From contig JAHQWA010000606.1 in the NCBI GenBank assembly GCA_019634045.1, positions 1 through 36,149 on the forward strand: a DNA stretch of 36,149 bases, written 5' to 3'. The translations under genes were made by a program, and so were the position numbers. Source of the DNA: Saprospiraceae bacterium (lineage in GTDB: Bacteria; Bacteroidota; Bacteroidia; Chitinophagales; Saprospiraceae). The notes beneath the pieces are model-generated. The model was given only the letters and a program-made list of their open reading frames with translations. It was not told where the DNA came from and searched no databases. This document shows positions 27,129 to 35,820 of this stretch, in pieces (the stretch's first letter is position 1; each line of letters starts with the position of its first letter).

Positions 27129-27809
27129 ATGCGGATTTCCCATAAATATAAATTCATTTTTTTCGCCAATCCCAAAACGGGTTCCTCCAGTGTGCGGCAG
27201 TTTCTGAATCCGTATACCGATGTGCAGCCCGTCTTGAACTACCTAAAACGAACAGCAGAAAACCCCTTCTACCCCCATATCACTCCTCAGGAAACCAAAA
27301 CCTTGTTTGATGATTTTGGCTGGGATTTCAACAGTTACAACAAGTTTGTTTTTGTGCGGAACCCTTGGGCGAGATTGGTTTCTCTGTATGAGCATGTGAT
27401 GCGCAACCCTAAGAACAAAATGGATTTCACGCCTTGGTTGTATAGCATTTCTCCCAAGGGCAATGGTGGTGGTGGCGATGATTGGCAGCGGTGGCGCAAG
27501 TACGGTGCCTATTCCATAGAGCATTATATCAAAGATGATCAAGGCAATATTTTAGTAGATAAGGTCATCCGACTGGAGGATATTCAAAACGAGCTGAGGC
27601 CATTTTTGATGGCTATGGGGTTACCAGATGTTGAAGGAGCCGGCTTGAATCATAGCAATAAGCGCAAAAGCGCTACTCATTACTCACAATACTATACAGA
27701 GTCCACACAGAAATACGTCTACGACTTATATAGATATGATATCGTCAATTATGGCTATTCATTTAGCATCAATAAAAACCGTTTTTGGCCTACCTGGTTC
27801 AAAAAATAA
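27129..27809 (+). CDS. sulfotransferase (Sulfotransfer_2-like)
   Basis: From ATG 27129 the protein has 226 residues; MRISHKYKFIFFANPKTGSSS is the usual N terminus of the group, so the TTG-initiated extension to 27087 is discarded. The 5'-phosphosulfate loop is NPKTGSSS (Lys16, Thr17), and the 3'-phosphate site is FVRNPWARLVSLYEH (Arg77, Ser85). It should transfer sulfate from PAPS to a sugar hydroxyl. The gene is divergent from the large membrane protein and 18 bases before a glycosyltransferase gene, so the two form a short plus-strand operon inside a mostly minus-strand locus. Confidence 0.87.
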   Translation: MRISHKYKFIFFANPKTGSSSVRQFLNPYTDVQPVLNYLKRTAENPFYPHITPQETKTLFDDFGWDFNSYNKFVFVRNPWARLVSLYEHVMRNPKNKMDFTPWLYSISPKGNGGGGDDWQRWRKYGAYSIEHYIKDDQGNILVDKVIRLEDIQNELRPFLMAMGLPDVEGAGLNHSNKRKSATHYSQYYTESTQKYVYDLYRYDIVNYGYSFSINKNRFWPTWFKK

Positions 27810-27827
27810 ACGGGCATAACAAATCTC

Positions 27828-29072
27828 ATGATCTATATCGTTTTTTCCAAACGAGAAGAGCTAATGATGCACAGAGTGGGCGTAAAAGAAATCCAACAAT
27901 ATGCCCATTTAAAAGATTTTCTTCCTTTGCTAGAGCAGAGAGGGACTGTGGTCGTAGTGAGAGATGCTCAACGGGAAATAAAGCCCATCCACAGGTTTTT
28001 AGACTATTTAGGGCAAGACTATTTATATATATATTTTTCCCCACCAGATAGTCCCTATAGCAAGATGGAATGTCCGAAAATGTTCATCGCACCTATCGAT
28101 CAAGATGAAGCCCACCCCATTTCGGCAAGCGGGATTCAAGCATCGCTAGCTGGCGTAACCATTAGTCAGGCTAGCCTGGAACTCCTTCAGCAGGAGGCCG
28201 TTGAAGAGTTGCTGTTGCAATGTATCCCGCCGCCAGTCTGGGACGAATTTCAACAACTACATGATAAAGAACTGACCCATAAACCGTCTTCCTATTCCAT
28301 CGAAACAAATGGCAACATCCTCGATACGAGCATACCCTCCCTGCGCCCCGAAAGTATTGGATTCACCATTCCCTTAGCCAGTAGAATAAGATCCATTATT
28401 AGTGCTTTCCTTTATTTCAAAATGGACCTTTACGGCCTACGGCAATATATCGGGAGAAGGCGCCGAGATCGTTTCTTTGCCACAAAAATTGAGCTTACGG
28501 GGATTGTTTACACAGCTATCGTCAACCCAAAACGCCAACATAAGAACTGGAAAAGCCTTGTACGCGAATTTTGCCTGGCCTTTGAAAAAGTACATGATGC
28601 AACTCTTATCATTAAAATGGTTGGAACCATTGAACACAAAACACAAAAGGCAGCTATTCGACTATTGCGAAACCTGTCTGTTCGATGTCGAGTCATCGTG
28701 ATCTTTTGTCATTTAACAGAGAATCGGTATAAAGCCCTCATTCAAGCTAGCACCTTTGTCATTAATGCTTCCGATTCCAAGGGAATTGGCAGTTCGTTAT
28801 TGGAATTCATGTCGGCGGGCAAACCAGCCATTAGTTATACTCAGAGTGATGAATTACCCTTGAATCGCGGTAATTCCTTTCTGACTGACAGCTCATCTTC
28901 TACGCTCAAACAGCTCCTGACAGAAAGCTATGACCTGGCCAAAAGCAGTCCTGATCAGTATCATCTTATGTCTGAAAATGCCACAAATACCTTAAAGAGA
29001 TATTGCTCAATGGACTCGATTACCCCTCAATTCAATGCGCTGATGGACGCTGTAGAAGCTAAACTTCTTTAA
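27828..29072 (+). CDS. GT-B glycosyltransferase, divergent GT4-like
   Basis: The protein has 414 residues. The C-terminal half looks like a GT4 nucleotide-sugar domain: VRCRVIVIFCHLTENRYKALIQAS, then NASDSKGIGSSLLEFMSAGKPAIS. The first Glu of the usual E(x7)E motif is replaced by Lys, while the second is kept. The N-terminal half (about 1-190) is not clearly recognisable. The predicted role is addition of a sugar to the exported glycan, but the altered motif makes catalysis less certain. Its 3' end overlaps the convergent sulfotransferase gene by 14 bases. Confidence 0.72.
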   Translation: MIYIVFSKREELMMHRVGVKEIQQYAHLKDFLPLLEQRGTVVVVRDAQREIKPIHRFLDYLGQDYLYIYFSPPDSPYSKMECPKMFIAPIDQDEAHPISASGIQASLAGVTISQASLELLQQEAVEELLLQCIPPPVWDEFQQLHDKELTHKPSSYSIETNGNILDTSIPSLRPESIGFTIPLASRIRSIISAFLYFKMDLYGLRQYIGRRRRDRFFATKIELTGIVYTAIVNPKRQHKNWKSLVREFCLAFEKVHDATLIIKMVGTIEHKTQKAAIRLLRNLSVRCRVIVIFCHLTENRYKALIQASTFVINASDSKGIGSSLLEFMSAGKPAISYTQSDELPLNRGNSFLTDSSSSTLKQLLTESYDLAKSSPDQYHLMSENATNTLKRYCSMDSITPQFNALMDAVEAKLL

Positions 29073-29943
29073 GGAAGGAGCGATATCTAGGCCAAAAACT
29101 TAGATCCTTGCCCTGCGCCTGCAAGAACTCTTCTGGCCCGCTTCCCAATTTTCTAATCACTAGTGCTTTAGCCTCCTTCGACCAATTCAGCTTTTCCTTC
29201 TGAAAGGGTTTTCGCAAATTAAGATGGGGTAATAATTGGTTTTGCAGATAGGTCGGAATTTTACGTAAATGAGGTGTGCCTTCTGGATGCAATTTTAGAT
29301 TTCGAAGTTCCCTAAGGGCTTCCGTATCGTAGTATTTATCTGTAGCTCGATTCAGTTGTCGCCCCTCCAGGGAAGCCACCGGATTCGAATCAACGCCCAG
29401 AAACTTGAGGCACCGCTCCAGGACATCCTGCGGCTTGGATTTTAGGTCCTCCTGGAAAAGAACTAGCAATTGGTCCTCTTTAAAATAGCGTTGATAGATA
29501 GATAATATTTCATAGTATTGAGTATCGTTGAGCATATTGGGCAGGTCCATCAAGGCGTCCTTGATATCAAACGGGCAATCTAAAGCCCAATCTGGGCCAC
29601 TGCTATGCATTTCCCTGAAAGAGGACTCCAAGCGATCGACCGGATCGCGAGCAATGAGCATGATCTTAATCCCAGGAAAAGCTTTCTTTATCCGCTGACA
29701 ACATTCTTCCGCAAATTCATATTCTGAATAAGCTACAGTGCCCTCTCCCAGTAGCATATCAGCAGAGGCCTCATGAAATAAGTTACTAAACCATTGCCAT
29801 CTCAATTTATAAGCATCATCAATAAAAAACCGAGGCTCTTTAAAACGCGGCGGAATAAAGAGCTGTGGATGGGACATTAACATGGAGCAAAGGGTCGTAG
29901 TCCCACACTTGCTGAAACCGGCAACTAAAAAATTTAACTTCAT
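29059..29943 (-). CDS. sulfotransferase (Sulfotransfer_1/3-like)
   Basis: The protein has 294 residues and begins directly with the PAPS-binding loop FLVAGFSKCGTTTLCSML (Lys12, Thr15-Thr17). The 3'-phosphate site is MLIARDPVDRLESSFRE (Arg99, Ser107), and KEPRFFIDD follows the first loop as in bacterial and heparan-type N/O-sulfotransferases. It would place sulfate on a hydroxyl or amine of the glycan or glycolipid. It lies 25 bases downstream of the SGNH-like gene in a minus-strand operon. Confidence 0.9.
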   Translation of the reverse strand: MKLNFLVAGFSKCGTTTLCSMLMSHPQLFIPPRFKEPRFFIDDAYKLRWQWFSNLFHEASADMLLGEGTVAYSEYEFAEECCQRIKKAFPGIKIMLIARDPVDRLESSFREMHSSGPDWALDCPFDIKDALMDLPNMLNDTQYYEILSIYQRYFKEDQLLVLFQEDLKSKPQDVLERCLKFLGVDSNPVASLEGRQLNRATDKYYDTEALRELRNLKLHPEGTPHLRKIPTYLQNQLLPHLNLRKPFQKEKLNWSKEAKALVIRKLGSGPEEFLQAQGKDLSFWPRYRSFLKEV

Positions 29944-29968
29944 TTGCTTGGAAAGTACTTTTTGAACA

Positions 29969-31033
29969 TTACCTAGCCTCTTTTATCTTCTTGAATTCCT
30001 GCGCTAAATATCTAGTAAATATACGCGAACCTTTGGCATTTAGGTGGCCAGGGTCAAAAGCGTTTGCGACATAATACAGTTCCGGGAATTTGGTTGGATT
30101 CGCTAATTCAATGATGTGAGACTTAGGTAGGCTTCGGCAAAGATTGATGGCCCTTCCCGGGTTCTGGTTTGTTCCACTGGATATATAGATCAAAATCAAA
30201 TGAATCCCCTTCTCCTTTGCCCTTTCTATCAATTGAAGAACCCGCTCTTGGTGGGCCTCGCTATAATAGGCATCTGAATACCCCTTGTATCCTTGTAAGT
30301 GTTTAATGCTTCGGTCTTGCAGGCGTTCCGGTTCTTCTTCAAGTCGTTTCCTTTTTTTCAACAGTGCTTCTCTTAAAGCCTTGTTTTGGGTCATTTCATA
30401 CTGATATTCACAAGGTAAGTATCCATTTTTTTCTGGTCCTAATGATAAGTCATCATAATAATGCGGTGTAGATATTTGAGCCTTGAAATGGCCTATATGC
30501 AATACATTTTCAACGTAGGCCCTCAAATGCCTCAAAATTTGACTACGCTTATAGACCCTACTTTTTGTTGGATCAAGTAACAAGCATCGAAGTGCAAAGG
30601 AGATTTCTTTTAAACTCAACCAATAGGAATGATTGGCAGGAACGCTGTTAGCTGGCTTGATTCGAGCCAATTCCCTCAATTCCAGGAAACAGAATTTCAC
30701 TCCATCGGAGTGCTTAGAATCTAAAAACTTTTCAAATAGAAAATAGGACTGAGGAGGAAAAGCCCCTTGTGCACCCAAATTAAAAGACCTAATCTCATGG
30801 TGTTCCTGAAGGTTAACTAAATGATCGAAGACTGCCGGATCAATTTGATTATGCACCCTGCTGGAGCCAAAAAAATAGGTATTCCAGGTATTTTCCTGGT
30901 CTTCATTGAGAAATCGAATCTTCATACTGTACCAAGGATTGCCCCAGTGATAGGGCAGGCAATAAGATATCAGTACTGAAAGGACTAAATAAATGAAGAA
31001 GAAGAGGATAGTTTTTTGTAGGAATCGCTTCAT
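29969..31033 (-). CDS. SGNH-like membrane-anchored acyltransferase partner (DltD/AlgX-like)
   Basis: The protein has 354 residues with an N-terminal membrane anchor (about 8-28) and a periplasmic domain. It shows a GSS block in FFGSSRVHNQIDP (Gly56-Ser57-Ser58), an NLGAQGAFPPQSY block, and a C-terminal DPGHLNAKGS motif with the probable catalytic Asp and His. This is the layout of SGNH esterase/acyltransferase proteins paired with MBOAT proteins. The MBOAT gene ends three bases upstream. Together they would move an acyl group, often acetyl, across the membrane and onto the glycan. The family assignment rests on motif and neighbour, so it is moderately firm. Confidence 0.78.
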   Translation of the reverse strand: MKRFLQKTILFFFIYLVLSVLISYCLPYHWGNPWYSMKIRFLNEDQENTWNTYFFGSSRVHNQIDPAVFDHLVNLQEHHEIRSFNLGAQGAFPPQSYFLFEKFLDSKHSDGVKFCFLELRELARIKPANSVPANHSYWLSLKEISFALRCLLLDPTKSRVYKRSQILRHLRAYVENVLHIGHFKAQISTPHYYDDLSLGPEKNGYLPCEYQYEMTQNKALREALLKKRKRLEEEPERLQDRSIKHLQGYKGYSDAYYSEAHQERVLQLIERAKEKGIHLILIYISSGTNQNPGRAINLCRSLPKSHIIELANPTKFPELYYVANAFDPGHLNAKGSRIFTRYLAQEFKKIKEAR

Positions 31034-31036
31034 ATT

Positions 31037-32473
31037 CTAAAATTGAAAATAGATAAAAGGATCCGATTCCCGCAGAAAGAAAGCGATTGAGAAAATTAAC
31101 GTCAAGTAGATCGTCCATCGGATAGGTTGCGCCACTCTACGGTTGTTTAATTCCAGTCCATGTTGCTTGTCCCGATGTATCCATTCCGAGGCAATCATGA
31201 CAATAATACCAAGCCAGACATACAATGGAGAGATAGAAGGAAAACTGAATAGTGAATTTTGGAATATCCCTTTCAAATACAGCCAAGCATGGCCTATACT
31301 TTCTGCCCTAAAAAAGACCCAGGCAAGGGTAGTGATCCCAAAAGTTACCAGTAGTTGGCAAACTTCTTTAAGCGACGGAAAAACACGCTCTTTAGCCACC
31401 ACTCCTAGGTGCACCCGATTTTTGTGTCTGAGCAGTAAGGGCAAGAAAAAAAGGGCATTCAGTCCTCCCCACACCAGGAAGGTCCAATTCGCTCCGTGCC
31501 AAAAGCCACTTACTATAAAAATGATAAAAACATTCCTGACCTGATTGCCGGTAGATCCACGGCTACCTCCTAAAGGAATATACAGATAATCACGAAACCA
31601 GGTAGAAAGCGAAATGTGCCATCGCCGCCAAAACTCAGCTATGTCTCTTGAAAAATACGGAAAGGAAAAATTTTGCTTTAGCTCAAACCCAAACAACTTG
31701 GCTATGCCAATGGCGATGTCTGAATAACCGGAAAAATCCCCGTATATCTGGAAGGCGAAAAAAACAGCTCCAAGCAACAGTGTGCTTCCCGAGTAGGACT
31801 CAGGGCGGCTAAAAACAAGATCAACTACCGCTGCACAATTGTCTGCAACAACCACTTTTTTAAATAATCCCCATAATATCTGGCGCATCCCATCAACTGC
31901 CTGAGGATAGTGAAAGGCTCGTTTGCCCAGGAATTGAGGCAGTAAATGGGTAGCCCGTTCGATAGGTCCAGCTATCAACTGAGGAAAAAAACTAACGAAG
32001 CCGGCAAAGGCGATGAAGTCTTTAGTAGGTTCCAAGCGTTTGCGGTAAACATCAATGGTATAACTCAGGGTTTGAAAAGTATAAAAACTGATCCCCACGG
32101 GTAAAATAATATTCAAGGTCTTAAAGTGTAACTTTAACTCCAGGAGGGCAAAGACTTCAATAAAGGATTGAACAAAAAAATTATAGTATTTAAAAAAGCC
32201 TAAGATTCCAATATTGCAGACAAGGCTCAACGCTAGTAACCCTTTTCTTTTCCAAGCCTCTACCTGTCTATCTAAGGCTAGACCGATTGTGTAATCAATA
32301 AGTGAACTGACAATAATCAGCGACAAAAAACGCCAGTCCCAGCAAGCATAAAAGAAATAGCTCGCCAGTACGAGGAATATATTTTGATAACCAGTTCTGC
32401 GATTGCCCAGCCACCAGTACAACAAAAAGACAATGGACAAAAAGAAGGCAAAAGCCAGGGAATTAAAGAGCAT
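31037..32473 (-). CDS. MBOAT O-acyltransferase (AlgI/DltB-like)
   Basis: The protein has 478 residues and about 10-12 membrane helices. Typical MBOAT landmarks are LPVGISFYTFQTLSYTIDVYR, FVSFFPQLIAGPIERA, the block EFWRRWHISLSTWFRDYLYI, and FWHGANWTFLVWGGLN with the active-site His326. The start MLFNSLAFAFFLSIVFLLYW is standard for the bacterial AlgI-type group. It accepts an acyl group from a cytoplasmic donor and, with the SGNH partner encoded three bases downstream, acylates an exported polymer in the periplasm. Confidence 0.95.
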   Translation of the reverse strand: MLFNSLAFAFFLSIVFLLYWWLGNRRTGYQNIFLVLASYFFYACWDWRFLSLIIVSSLIDYTIGLALDRQVEAWKRKGLLALSLVCNIGILGFFKYYNFFVQSFIEVFALLELKLHFKTLNIILPVGISFYTFQTLSYTIDVYRKRLEPTKDFIAFAGFVSFFPQLIAGPIERATHLLPQFLGKRAFHYPQAVDGMRQILWGLFKKVVVADNCAAVVDLVFSRPESYSGSTLLLGAVFFAFQIYGDFSGYSDIAIGIAKLFGFELKQNFSFPYFSRDIAEFWRRWHISLSTWFRDYLYIPLGGSRGSTGNQVRNVFIIFIVSGFWHGANWTFLVWGGLNALFFLPLLLRHKNRVHLGVVAKERVFPSLKEVCQLLVTFGITTLAWVFFRAESIGHAWLYLKGIFQNSLFSFPSISPLYVWLGIIVMIASEWIHRDKQHGLELNNRRVAQPIRWTIYLTLIFSIAFFLRESDPFIYFQF

Positions 32474-32554
32474 AAGAAATGCTTAATCAGTGTTATCTAG
32501 CCGTTGGTAAGACGGTTGAATTGTAGGGAAAAAATTGATCAAGTGCTCTGTGTA

Positions 32555-33373
32555 TCACTCAAAAGTATATTGGTATTTGTCAATGATTAATTTTTCATAT
32601 TTTTTAACCATAGAAATGGATTCATCTGTGTAATACTTTCTATAGTCTTTCTCTCTTATTGATGCATTTGGCTTAGACTTGATCTGATTTAGGATCCTAA
32701 TCAATTTTTCCCGCTTATAATGTAAGCGCTCCGCTAATTTTTCGATATCCTCAAGCAAAGCTTCTTTTCTGATTATTTCGTTTATAAAATTCTCTTTACT
32801 GTCATAACTCTTTAATTCCTCATATGATCTAATTCGATCAAGTTTAGGGGTAGCTGTGTAAAGTTTTAAATATCGATAGGTTAATAGCCCTGAAAATTCA
32901 GACAACTTTTTTGTTTTAAGACCTTCCCCTAAATCATGATTGCCGACAGACAGTATTAACTCCAACCATCTATTAAAGTTATTGTAATTATAAGGATCTG
33001 AATAAAGGCTTAACCATATCTTCTTATCTAGCTTAGGGTATTCTGGCTTCAATCTCTTTTTTAGTATCCCTCTGATTCCTTTTTTGCTCAAAAAACTTGA
33101 ATCTTCTTGATTGATTAAGCGAAATCGCAAACCGCCTCTTTTTTTGCATCCAAACGACCAAAGTGAAACATACCAATCCCATGGATTTCTTATGTTCCCA
33201 ATTTTCACCTTCCTATTGAAATCACCTAAAACATATCGGGGTATTTTTTCAAAGGAATTATGTTTACCTATTATCGTACAATTCTCAGCATACATTTCGG
33301 CTAATACCAATTGGGTAAAAGTACTCGCTGTCTTTTGTAATTCGAAGTAAATAATTTTATCCGTGATTAACAT
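32555..33373 (-). CDS. sulfotransferase-like protein, AT-rich gene
   Basis: From ATG 33373 the protein has 272 residues; an upstream GTG at 33391 is possible but less likely. It carries a PAPS loop in YFELQKTASTF (Lys14, Thr15) and a 3'-phosphate site in IGNIRNPWDWYVSLWSFG (Arg62, Ser70). The rest is rich in Lys, Asn, Ile and Tyr. The coding sequence is visibly richer in A and T than its neighbours, and it is flanked by gaps of 81 and about 109 bases instead of the tight spacing seen elsewhere, which suggests a separately acquired gene. It is probably a sulfotransferase acting on a surface glycan. Confidence 0.78.
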   Translation of the reverse strand: MLITDKIIYFELQKTASTFTQLVLAEMYAENCTIIGKHNSFEKIPRYVLGDFNRKVKIGNIRNPWDWYVSLWSFGCKKRGGLRFRLINQEDSSFLSKKGIRGILKKRLKPEYPKLDKKIWLSLYSDPYNYNNFNRWLELILSVGNHDLGEGLKTKKLSEFSGLLTYRYLKLYTATPKLDRIRSYEELKSYDSKENFINEIIRKEALLEDIEKLAERLHYKREKLIRILNQIKSKPNASIREKDYRKYYTDESISMVKKYEKLIIDKYQYTFE

Positions 33374-33482
33374 TTGCCAATTTGATTGCACTTGAAAAGA
33401 AGAAACCGGCAGCTATATCCATGGCTCCAAAAAAAATGAGTAGAGCCGAGCAAAGTCAGTGAATTAAAGCACATTAGCGAAC

Positions 33483-34265
33483 TTAATCCGGGTAATCCAG
33501 CCTTGTCACCAACTCATTAAATTGTTGTTTAAAAAAACGATTGAGTTCCTTGGTGTAGATCTCTTTATATTGGTACGCTGCGCTGTTTCTAATTGGGTAA
33601 CTGGGATTACGATTATAGTGGGCAGCACGATCGCAATAATAGGCCGTTTCTTTTTCTGACAATTGCCAATGTTGACAAATCTTGCGCACTCCTTCCACTG
33701 GATCTTCCATAATCTCCTCAAAACGGTAGGTTGGCAACAATGGCGATTGATAGTAAGTCAGTGGATTGAAGGACTTGATGTACTTTAGCCATACCATTTC
33801 AGCCATCATCCCTTTTTCGAAGGGTAAGCCTTGGAGCAACTCTTGATAGGTAACTTCAGGGTGAAGCAACTTTTTTTCCTGATCACTTAATACATGGTCC
33901 AATTCCAATAAAAACCTGTAAAACTTTCGTTTAGGCATTGACATTGTGTTCCAAGTTTCTGATCCCTTTTTATGGTAATGATAACCAGAAATAATAAGAT
34001 CTTTGGGGTGCCGAATTAAGTGGATCATTCTGGCTTTATCAAAAAATTTGCGGCCAGGATAGATCACTGCGTTATTAATAGAAATGAATCGAGGAGACCT
34101 TCTTTCAATTAGATGTTTTATGAAGTCCTGCTTCTTATCCTGGAAATGCTGATTCTTATCAAAAATGGCTCCCATATAACGAGTCAAGCATTTGTGATAA
34201 CTGAATCTTATGAGATAGGGCAAGGGTTGGCGCTTTCTGAAAGCTCCTCGTAGTTTCGTAAGCAT
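33483..34265 (-). CDS. sulfotransferase (Sulfotransfer_1-like)
   Basis: The protein has 260 residues. The PAPS loop is FSYHKCLTRYM (Lys25, Thr28), a variant of the common FSYHKCGTTYM form, and the 3'-phosphate site is IHLIRHPKDLIISGYHYH (Arg85, Ser93). The central HPEVTYQELLQ and the YRFEEIMEDPVEGVRKICQHW block match this superfamily. It starts 16 bases after the fusion gene stop, so it belongs to the same minus-strand transcription unit. Sulfation of a glycan hydroxyl is the expected reaction; the acceptor is unknown. Confidence 0.86.
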   Translation of the reverse strand: MLTKLRGAFRKRQPLPYLIRFSYHKCLTRYMGAIFDKNQHFQDKKQDFIKHLIERRSPRFISINNAVIYPGRKFFDKARMIHLIRHPKDLIISGYHYHKKGSETWNTMSMPKRKFYRFLLELDHVLSDQEKKLLHPEVTYQELLQGLPFEKGMMAEMVWLKYIKSFNPLTYYQSPLLPTYRFEEIMEDPVEGVRKICQHWQLSEKETAYYCDRAAHYNRNPSYPIRNSAAYQYKEIYTKELNRFFKQQFNELVTRLDYPD

Positions 34266-34281
34266 ATTCGTGGCGTTGATC

Positions 34282-35820
34282 TTATTTAGGAACGAAGTAC
34301 CAATTAGAAATATCTAAAGGCTTGTATTCTTCGAGCATTATATAATGATGAGCTTCGAAATAGGCTAATACTTTTTCTTTATTCCTTTTAGTCCGTTCGA
34401 TGCAGACCAAATCCGGACGAAACCTCTCGATGTCAAAACCTGCCAGAGCCTTTAGCTCCGATTCTTCAATATCCATAGTCAGAAAGTCGATCTTTTCGAT
34501 CCCCTTATCGCTTAGTAGTTGTGAGAGGGTAATGGTGGGAAGCTCGATCTCTTTCCCACGGACAGTCTTATTCATTACCAATCGTTCTTTCTGTGTGGAG
34601 CCTACTCCACCTGCTTTGTAAAATTTTCCGATTGCCCCGGAATGATCCGTAACAATGAAAGTACATAAACTAGATTTCGGCCGATATTTTTTCCACGCTA
34701 TCTTATTGGCAGGATTCGCATCTAGCGCAATCCCAGACCAGCCTAAGTGTTTTTCCAGGAAAAATGTATTGCTATATGCGATCGGCCAAGCACAACCCAC
34801 ATCTAAGAAGAAACCCTTTTTACGATCACGGAAAAAGGAGCGAATGATCAATTCTTCTGCCTTTCTCGAATAGTAACTTCTACCTTTTATGGGTAAGGTT
34901 TTATAGAATGTGGATTTCCCTCCAGGTCTAAGCCACGCAATTTTCCTTTGCCCATTTTTCAATACGATATTGCAAAGATCTAACCAGCTCAGGAGATAGC
35001 GTTCCTTGATAAAAAGGTAGGGTCTTAGTTTTAGGTATTCAAAGATTCGGGCTGATAGTCTACCGGCAAAATTCAGCTGCCGACTTTGATCAACAGCATG
35101 GGGCTTGGAAATATGTACAACCTTCTGCTTGTCAAAGAATGGCGCCCATTTTGTTTGAGACAAATAAGTCTTTAGTTCATCGTAATTCGCAATGGCCTCT
35201 TGTAATTTTCGTATCGGTTTACCCTTTTCATCCGGCCACAGTTTTTGGTTCTTCACCCTTAGGAAACGTAATACTTTTTTGACTGTTCGGTGATAATCAG
35301 AACAAAGATCCTCGTAATAGACTTTGATTATAGGATGACCAGCAAACTGTTCATCGAAGGCTTCAACTTCTTTCTCCTGATAAATAAAATCTTCTTTCAA
35401 GACCTCTGGATCAAAAGTTAAAGGCTGGGGAGGCTTACCTCTAAAGGTCCGCATCGTCTGGTACGAAAGATATCGTCGCAACAAATTTCTACGCCGGAGG
35501 CTTATCACATAGATCGATTTATCCTCCTGCAACAAAGACCATAGATCAGGCCAATCACCAAAAGGAGTGCCACTGCGATGAATTATAAACCCAACCATTT
35601 TGATATGGTCGGGATAATTCCGGAAAATGTATTTATTCAGTATCTCCAGCGCAGGTGTTTCTGGCCCGAAAGGCTTATTGCGTATAAAGTCGGGGTTAAA
35701 CAACTCGGAACACGCCGCAATATTGGGGTGATTACGCAGGGTGGTGCGCAACATATGCGTACCTGATCGAGGAGAACTCAGGATAATAAATTTGCGATAA
35801 GGTCTATTTTGTACGATCAT
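34282..35820 (-). CDS. sulfotransferase-FkbM methyltransferase fusion
   Basis: The protein has 512 residues and two enzyme domains. Residues 1 to about 250 form a Stf0-like sulfotransferase with the PAPS loop ILSSPRSGTHML (Arg18-Thr21) and a 3'-phosphate-type block ISLRRRNLLRRYLSY (Ser119). Residues about 325-512 form an FkbM-type SAM-dependent methyltransferase with FFLDVGCAWPIAYSN (Asp340, Gly342), IALDANP and IDFLTMDIEESELKALAGFD. The linker (about 255-320) is basic. A single polypeptide able to sulfate and O-methylate a sugar is predicted. The start overlaps the upstream gene stop by four bases (ATGA), and no frameshift is needed, so the fusion is real in this sequence. Confidence 0.87.
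   Translation of the reverse strand: MIVQNRPYRKFIILSSPRSGTHMLRTTLRNHPNIAACSELFNPDFIRNKPFGPETPALEILNKYIFRNYPDHIKMVGFIIHRSGTPFGDWPDLWSLLQEDKSIYVISLRRRNLLRRYLSYQTMRTFRGKPPQPLTFDPEVLKEDFIYQEKEVEAFDEQFAGHPIIKVYYEDLCSDYHRTVKKVLRFLRVKNQKLWPDEKGKPIRKLQEAIANYDELKTYLSQTKWAPFFDKQKVVHISKPHAVDQSRQLNFAGRLSARIFEYLKLRPYLFIKERYLLSWLDLCNIVLKNGQRKIAWLRPGGKSTFYKTLPIKGRSYYSRKAEELIIRSFFRDRKKGFFLDVGCAWPIAYSNTFFLEKHLGWSGIALDANPANKIAWKKYRPKSSLCTFIVTDHSGAIGKFYKAGGVGSTQKERLVMNKTVRGKEIELPTITLSQLLSDKGIEKIDFLTMDIEESELKALAGFDIERFRPDLVCIERTKRNKEKVLAYFEAHHYIMLEEYKPLDISNWYFVPK

Noticed and set aside
27785-28051. An 88-residue frame overlapping the sulfotransferase and glycosyltransferase genes
   Set aside because: The overlap with two supported genes is extensive and the composition is not protein-like.
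29059-29072. A 14-base overlap of two convergent genes as a possible frameshift
   Set aside because: Both proteins end naturally, so this is an ordinary tail-to-tail overlap.
33418-33445. GGCTC and GAGCC as a terminator stem
   Set aside because: Only a 5-bp stem with a long loop; too weak to call.
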